Part shown: in pieces, positions 7,501 to 10,628 of the stretch | Position numbering within the stretch: the first letter of the stretch is position 1 | How the letters are laid out: each line of letters starts with the position of its first letter | NCBI GenBank assembly: GCA_937952455.1 | Contig: CALFYU010000263.1 | Location: 1-10,628, forward strand | From: an uncultured Planctomycetaceae bacterium | GTDB taxonomy: Bacteria > Planctomycetota > Planctomycetia > Planctomycetales > Planctomycetaceae | Direction: 5' to 3' | DNA length: 10,628 nt | Notes under the pieces: model-generated | The model's database searches: none | The model's input: the letters and a program-made list of their open reading frames with translations, nothing else | Told to the model about the DNA's origin: nothing | Made by a program: the position numbers and the translations under genes

Positions 7501-10500
7501 AGATCGACCTCCTCAAGCTCTCCGGGCTGTTGCTGGTCCGGAATGATGATCAATGGCAACCGTGGATGTTTATTTCGAATACCGAGTCCATTACTCAGAA
7601 TCAGCTTGCGCCCATTCCGCTCGATCAGCCAGTGCACTTCGCCGTCGTCGTTGACGAAAACCGATTGGAATTCTACGTAAACGGCGCGCGGCAAGGTAAG
7701 AAGACGTATCTCAACTCGCAAGACCGTTCACGCAACGGTTCAATGCTTCCCGCGACTTTCGAAATGATGCCCCGTTGGAATTTGGGATTGAGCCTTCACT
7801 CACCTCCCGGAAAAGTATTTGAGATGAGGATATCCGATACGGCCCGCTATCACGGCCCCTTTGCGCCCCGCAAGCGATTCGAACCTGATGATCATACGGT
7901 GGCGCTCTACCACTTCAACGATGGCCACGGCAGCAAACTGACGGATGTGTCGGGCCACGGATATCATGGCGAAATCGCGGGGGCCAAATGGGTTCGTTAC
8001 CATGTTGACAAGAGCTTCGGAGGAGCAACTAGCGACGTACCGAGTTATTCCGCTTCCTCCGGAAAACTCCCGCAGCACACCGGTTGGACATTTCATGACG
8101 ACGAGATCAAGGAGGGCAGCGCGTCGGTCGAGGCCAATTTTCTTTTGCACGACGCACCGGGCGCCGGACGCAGTTTCTGGACGGCGACTGCACTGATCGC
8201 TCCCGAGACTGCTTCCGCCGGCGTGTTTATGCAAACCAAGGCGCGGCTGGTTGACGAAAGCCATGCGTCGACTGACGCCGGAGTCACATTGGCCGACATT
8301 GCCCTCAAAAACGGTGAGGCGCGGTTTGCAGCGTCGCTGTTGGCCCGTGGCGGCGGCCTCACGTTACAGGGTGCGAAAGGCGAAGCGCTGCTCGATGTTC
8401 CGATGAATCCGACAGACGGCGTCCACACCTATCGAGTCGAGTTGGCGGATGACACCTACTGGCTGCTGGTCGACGGCGAATTGAAGGGATTCGCGTCGGC
8501 TCCGCAATTGACCGTCGGCGACGCGGACGCGGGGGCGATCACCTTGCTCGATGCAAAATTCGGCGACACGTTCGGGGCTGAGTCCTCGTCGAAAACAGAA
8601 TACTTAGAAGTGGGTTTCGGAAGCCTGGCGGAGGAGGGAGGCCCGACGGTCTTACGGGGAGCCGACGATTTTTCCGATCCGCGATACCCAGAAAATAAGA
8701 ATCCGCTGGTGTTGGTCTACGACGCGGCCGGCGGCGAATTGCCTGATTCCGCCGGTTGGCAGTTTCACCGAACGGGTGCGGACGGCAGCTCAGCGTCGGT
8801 CCAATCCGGCGAACTTGTGCATGACGCGACGCTGAAGGGGCGCAGCTATTGGGAAGCAACCATTCCTGCTGGCGGTGCGCCGGTGGAGGCGGGTGTGTTC
8901 ATGGAAACGACCGCGCAGGTTCGCCGCGAAGAACACTCGGCAAAAACGCGGGGCGCGAATCTGATCGAGTTGCGCGAATACACTCCCAACCGGTCACGTC
9001 TGGCGACGTTGTACGCCCACGAAGACCGAATTTTTCTGCACGGCGGGCAAAATGAAAACGTTCCCATCGGTGAAATCGTAATGAATACCACCGATCGATT
9101 TCACACCTATCGCGTGGAACTGAAGCAGGACCGGTTTTGGATTTTCGTTGACGGTGCGGAAAAGGCTTCGGGAAAGCTGCCGACCGTCGACACAAAGTCC
9201 GTGATCAACGACCTGCCGGCCGCCGCCCGTGAGCTTCCCAAGTTGTGGGGTATCTTCGGCGACAATACCATCGGCTCCGGATCGTTAATCGCTCGCAAGA
9301 ACGTCGTATTTGGTTCGTTGGCCGCGCTGGGAGGTCCGACTGCGGAGCGTCGGCCGACCGAGTATGACGCGCTACTCAAAGGCTACTGGCAGCAGATTCC
9401 GCTGACGGCGGATGGCGGCACATTGATGATCACCGACGGCATGACCACGCTCCGTCCCAAACAAGGCATAACCGTCGGCAGCCGGCCGTACCGGGACGTG
9501 ATCATTCGTGCGGAGGTGAAAAAGCATCACGGTGGCGGGCATCCCGGAATGACGGTCAGGCAGAACGCTACCGGTGACTATAGCGCGTATTTCGACGGCT
9601 TCAAACGATTTGGCATCGGCAAACATGCTCCGGGGCTCGATAAGTGGAAGGACTTGCAAGTCAGATTCACCGATGAGGAGCACAGGGATTTCTTCCAATG
9701 GACCGTGGCAGCGGTCGGGGATCGGTTGACAGTCTATGTGGACGGTAAGAAAACCCTTGATGTCCGCGATTCCTCCCATCGAGTCGGCTTGCCGCGCCTC
9801 GGCGTGATGCGTACTAAGTCCGATTTCCGCAACGTGCAGATCATGGACCTGACAAACGGGCCGTTTCGCCCGGAGGACACATCCCGACAAGCAGCAGTGT
9901 TGCCGCCTGTGGTCAAACCCGATGCGAATCCTCGTCCTGACGCGCCAGACAAACCGGACTATGCCCATCTGCTGAGCGGCCAGTGGCAGCCGGTGTTGCG
10001 GTCGGCGGCCGAAATGGCCGGCTCGAAAGACCCGGATCTGACGTTCAAGGAGGGCGTCATCGAACTGAACGGGACCGGCATGCACCTGATCGGGGCGAAG
10101 CCGCTTCGCGACGCCATCATTCGTTTAAAGGTCAAGAAGCTCAGCGGTGGTCACCCGAGCCTGTGGCTTCGTAGAACGCGGAAAGGGGCCGGTTACGGGG
10201 TGACGTTTGGTGGGTGGAATGCGATTTCCTTAGGAATGAACGCCGCGCCCGACGGATCAGGCGATTGGCAGAGTCTGAAATTTCATTCGGCGTCGCAGCC
10301 GCTCCATGACTATTTCGAGTGGGCTCTGGCGACCGTGGGGGACAATATCACAGTCTACGTCGACGGTAAAACGGTGGTCGACATCCACGACAGTACCTAC
10401 AGCGAAGGTGTCCCGGCACTTGGCGGGGTGAATTGCCATGCGCTGTTTCGCGACGTGGAGATCATGGAGCTAAGTGGAGGCGAGGCCAAAGCGGAGCCGG

Positions 10501-10628
10501 ATGACGAAGACCAAGCGGGTTTCGTCAGTCTGTTCAACGGTAAGAACCTCGATGGATGGGTGGGAGATGAGGCGGGATTTGTGGCGAGGAATGGGAATCT
10601 GATCTGTCTCCCCAGTGCGAAGGGCAAC
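4515..10628 (+). CDS. Giant transmembrane Ser/Thr protein kinase with FGE-like, LamG and DUF1080 outer domains, partial (C-terminus beyond right edge)
   Basis: The frame is open without a stop for 2038 codons to the window edge. Residues 1-100 are an acidic N-terminal region (CDQFEQDWKSAKNPRIEEFL near 20-39) common before planctomycete kinases. The kinase domain (about 142-406) has the Gly loop GEGAFG (150-155), ATP-binding K172 (VALK), HRDLKPSN (264-271), DFG (284-286) and PPE (312-314), so it should be active on Ser/Thr and is an RD kinase. A Lys/Arg-rich linker (442-453) leads to a J-like domain (456-540) with HYYRLLGL and AAYD but no HPD. A transmembrane helix (588-606) follows, then extracytoplasmic parts: SUMF1/FGE-like (686-932), LamG (958-1161), two diverged copies of one sandwich-like domain (1186-1372, 1410-1602), two copies of another (1617-1780, 1815-1986), and the start of DUF1080 (GFVSLFNGKNLDGW, 2002-2015). 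It probably senses an outside ligand and signals inward, with the upstream sigma factor as a likely target (inference). Confidence 0.93.
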   Translation, partial: MTEERKTQSLDAAQEIDSLCDQFEQDWKSAKNPRIEEFLTRASGAEVAELLRALLQVEVELTRKAGQPVSPESIAARFAEYADVVADVLDSVYNKPAADSSLEVTRAQTPTFSLRDASIDTSQDNRTTVVGTSKGTPRNLGRFEIRQKLGEGAFGTVYRAYDPQLHRQVALKVPRAGVLETQDDVERFLQEARAAATLRHSHICPIYDFGKIGDDDFIATSYISGKPLSSVLTNSKQISHRKIAAAVRKIALALEEAHKQSVVHRDLKPSNIMIDKKGEPVVMDFGLARKVSGDEAQLTHSGAILGTPAYMPPEQARGNSKDVGPTSDVYSLGVILYELLCGRRPFRGAVAEVFAQILYEQPQPPSAHQADVDPELETICLKAMAKDPSERYPSMAAFADALAEYLRALRAAEGDTGSDSREVGVLKSVADSGPLPVQPPAKKKRTQRKPTKKPGFDPYHKWLGIPPEEQPPHYYRLLGLHLFEADGDVIDTAAERQMSYLHQIAAGPHAAESQKLLNELAAARLCLLNPEKKAAYDAQLQAQLDSAADAVEGVAVDDDEFEELASLPKRTQVSSGEPPWWKTLDRRVVAAGGVLFCLLLGVVIIIKSNGTTVKVTPEGSDAEAEVTAKDGEVSVTSSGRVTVKVRSKFPGESTADGAPPLMVAPFDASAIRQNREEWSKYLKSPVELTNSVGMKLTLIPPGEFVMGWGAESAPEGLKDARPAHKVRLTRAFYAATHEVTQGQYEAVVGTNPSHFKGSASLPVESVTWYDAIAFCNLLSEKEGLAPYYKAGGTTIGGDGYRLPTEAEWEYSCRGGTQSIYFHGDNWRAVDRFAWTGTNSDQRTHLVGEKPGNPFGLHDMTGNVFEWCGDWYGEYPSGKVITVDPTGPAAGTVRVIRGCAFRWNTRDLFASSHRGWRRISPNDKHNYNGFRVVRSVPRPATLKDKSSEPDERDSFVNAMSLEFDAAQDQVTFPTFPQNMKGPLTVDLWLQPHAFSGKIDLLKLSGLLLVRNDDQWQPWMFISNTESITQNQLAPIPLDQPVHFAVVVDENRLEFYVNGARQGKKTYLNSQDRSRNGSMLPATFEMMPRWNLGLSLHSPPGKVFEMRISDTARYHGPFAPRKRFEPDDHTVALYHFNDGHGSKLTDVSGHGYHGEIAGAKWVRYHVDKSFGGATSDVPSYSASSGKLPQHTGWTFHDDEIKEGSASVEANFLLHDAPGAGRSFWTATALIAPETASAGVFMQTKARLVDESHASTDAGVTLADIALKNGEARFAASLLARGGGLTLQGAKGEALLDVPMNPTDGVHTYRVELADDTYWLLVDGELKGFASAPQLTVGDADAGAITLLDAKFGDTFGAESSSKTEYLEVGFGSLAEEGGPTVLRGADDFSDPRYPENKNPLVLVYDAAGGELPDSAGWQFHRTGADGSSASVQSGELVHDATLKGRSYWEATIPAGGAPVEAGVFMETTAQVRREEHSAKTRGANLIELREYTPNRSRLATLYAHEDRIFLHGGQNENVPIGEIVMNTTDRFHTYRVELKQDRFWIFVDGAEKASGKLPTVDTKSVINDLPAAARELPKLWGIFGDNTIGSGSLIARKNVVFGSLAALGGPTAERRPTEYDALLKGYWQQIPLTADGGTLMITDGMTTLRPKQGITVGSRPYRDVIIRAEVKKHHGGGHPGMTVRQNATGDYSAYFDGFKRFGIGKHAPGLDKWKDLQVRFTDEEHRDFFQWTVAAVGDRLTVYVDGKKTLDVRDSSHRVGLPRLGVMRTKSDFRNVQIMDLTNGPFRPEDTSRQAAVLPPVVKPDANPRPDAPDKPDYAHLLSGQWQPVLRSAAEMAGSKDPDLTFKEGVIELNGTGMHLIGAKPLRDAIIRLKVKKLSGGHPSLWLRRTRKGAGYGVTFGGWNAISLGMNAAPDGSGDWQSLKFHSASQPLHDYFEWALATVGDNITVYVDGKTVVDIHDSTYSEGVPALGGVNCHALFRDVEIMELSGGEAKAEPDDEDQAGFVSLFNGKNLDGWVGDEAGFVARNGNLICLPSAKGN
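4938..5732 (+). other. Protein kinase catalytic domain within the giant gene
   Basis: Residues about 142-406 form a complete PknB-like (Hanks-type) kinase: Gly loop, VALK lysine 172, catalytic D266 in HRDLKPSN, metal-binding D284 in DFG, activation segment LGTPAYMPPEQA, then SDVYSLGVILYELLCG. All residues needed for phosphotransfer are present. PPE in place of the commoner SPE or APE is a minor variation. Confidence 0.93.
5880..6134 (+). other. J-like domain without HPD in the kinase
   Basis: Residues 456-540 begin YHKWLGIPP and contain HYYRLLGLHLFE (473-484), a helix with RQMSYLHQIAAG, then LLNELAAARLCLLNPEKKAAYD (516-537). The opening and the final AAYD resemble the DnaJ J-domain ends (YxxLG and YD), and this segment recurs in planctomycete kinases. 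The HPD tripeptide that stimulates Hsp70 ATPase is missing, with GPH in roughly its place. Confidence 0.6.
6570..7310 (+). other. SUMF1/FGE-like domain, catalytic cysteines absent
   Basis: Residues 686-932 show the formylglycine-generating-enzyme fold signature: NSVGMKLTLIPPGEFVMG, then HEVTQGQYEAVVG, PVESVTWYDAIAFCN, YRLPTEAEWEYSCRGGT, NPFGLHDMTGNVFEWCGDWY and the closing NGFRVVRS. In the enzyme, two cysteines follow the GGS turn near the C-terminus. Here that segment reads RGCAFRWNTRDLF (896-908) with neither cysteine in place, so a binding or structural role is more likely than sulfatase activation. Confidence 0.85.
7386..7997 (+). other. LamG (concanavalin-like) domain
   Basis: Residues 958-1161 start MSLEFDAAQDQVTFP, contain LTVDLWLQP and VHFAVVVDENRLEFYVNG, and end VALYHFNDGHGSKLTDVSG followed by GHGYHGEIAGAKWV. 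This is the usual pattern of a LamG-type jelly-roll domain. It lies outside the membrane and may bind glycans or proteins (inference). Confidence 0.75.
8070..8630 (+). repeat. Protein repeat A, copy 1 (sandwich-like domain)
   Basis: Residues 1186-1372. Shared landmarks with copy 2 are GW (W1191), ASV, HDA, GRSFW, AGVFMQT, HTYRVEL (1304-1310), W.LVDGE and FGSL (1368-1371). The copies are diverged at DNA level, so the duplication is old. I assign only a general concanavalin-like fold. Confidence 0.65.
8742..9320 (+). repeat. Protein repeat A, copy 2
   Basis: Residues 1410-1602, offset from copy 1 by 224 to 231 residues. Matching landmarks are GW (W1415), ASV, HDA, GRSYW, AGVFMET, HTYRVEL (1530-1536), W.FVDGA and FGSL (1599-1602). 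Confidence 0.65.
9363..9854 (+). repeat. Protein repeat B, copy 1 (sandwich-like domain)
   Basis: Residues 1617-1780. It begins YDALLKGYWQ and has RDVIIRAEVKK, GGHP, W.VAAVGDRLTVYVDGKK (about 1730-1746) and FRNVQIMDL. The VYVDGK strand is typical of DUF1080-like sandwich domains. Confidence 0.65.
9957..10472 (+). repeat. Protein repeat B, copy 2
   Basis: Residues 1815-1986, matching copy 1 by DYAHLLSGQWQ, RDAIIRLKVKK, GGHP, FEWALATVGDNITVYVDGK (1934-1952) and FRDVEIMEL. A short stretch of DNA identity remains around the VYVDG codons, otherwise the copies are diverged. Confidence 0.65.
10518..10628 (+). other. Start of a DUF1080 (3-keto-disaccharide hydrolase-like) domain, cut by the edge
   Basis: Residues 2002-2038 read GFVSLFNGKNLDGWVG, then FVARNGNLICLP. 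This is the standard opening of DUF1080 domains, which are abundant in planctomycetes and include enzymes acting on 3-keto sugars. Too little is visible to judge activity. Confidence 0.75.

Noticed and set aside
9372..10085. A 237-codon minus-strand frame
   Set aside because: It is antisense to repeats B1 and B2 of the giant kinase gene; the frame is a by-product of high GC at third positions.

Overview
This window looks like a piece of a Planctomycetota chromosome. The genes themselves support that: an ECF-type sigma factor followed directly by a very large transmembrane Ser/Thr kinase, a J-like domain of the planctomycete kinase type (positions 5880-6134), a formylglycine-enzyme-like (SUMF1) domain, LamG/concanavalin-like repeats and the start of a DUF1080-type domain. 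All names below come from reading motifs by eye; no database search was possible.

Layout. The left part (1-3405) is a minus-strand gene row read right to left: a DnaK/Hsp70-like ATPase lacking the usual C-terminal lid (1777-3405), a secreted protein of unknown function starting only 9 bases after it (613-1767), and, after 75 bases, a single-pass membrane protein with a degenerate FHA domain that runs off the left edge (1-537). A 308-base intergenic region (3406-3713) separates this row from a divergent plus-strand pair: an ECF sigma factor (3714-4334) and, 180 bases later, an uninterrupted reading frame from 4515 to the right edge (at least 2038 codons, no stop inside the window).

The giant gene encodes, in order: a cytoplasmic N-terminal region, a protein kinase domain with all main catalytic motifs, a basic linker, a J-like domain without the HPD tripeptide, one transmembrane helix, an extracytoplasmic SUMF1/FGE-like domain without the catalytic cysteines, a LamG domain, two diverged tandem pairs of beta-sandwich-like domains, and the beginning of a DUF1080 (3-keto-disaccharide hydrolase-like) domain.

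Working model (inference): the outer domains sense or bind carbohydrate or another surface ligand, the inner kinase signals by phosphorylation, and the neighbouring sigma factor is the likely transcriptional output. The divergent row adds a chaperone-like ATPase and an FHA-like protein, both of which could be linked to the kinase (J-like domain to Hsp70, FHA-like domain to phosphoproteins), although both candidate interfaces lack residues normally needed. No RNA genes, mobile elements, CRISPR arrays or convincing terminators were seen.
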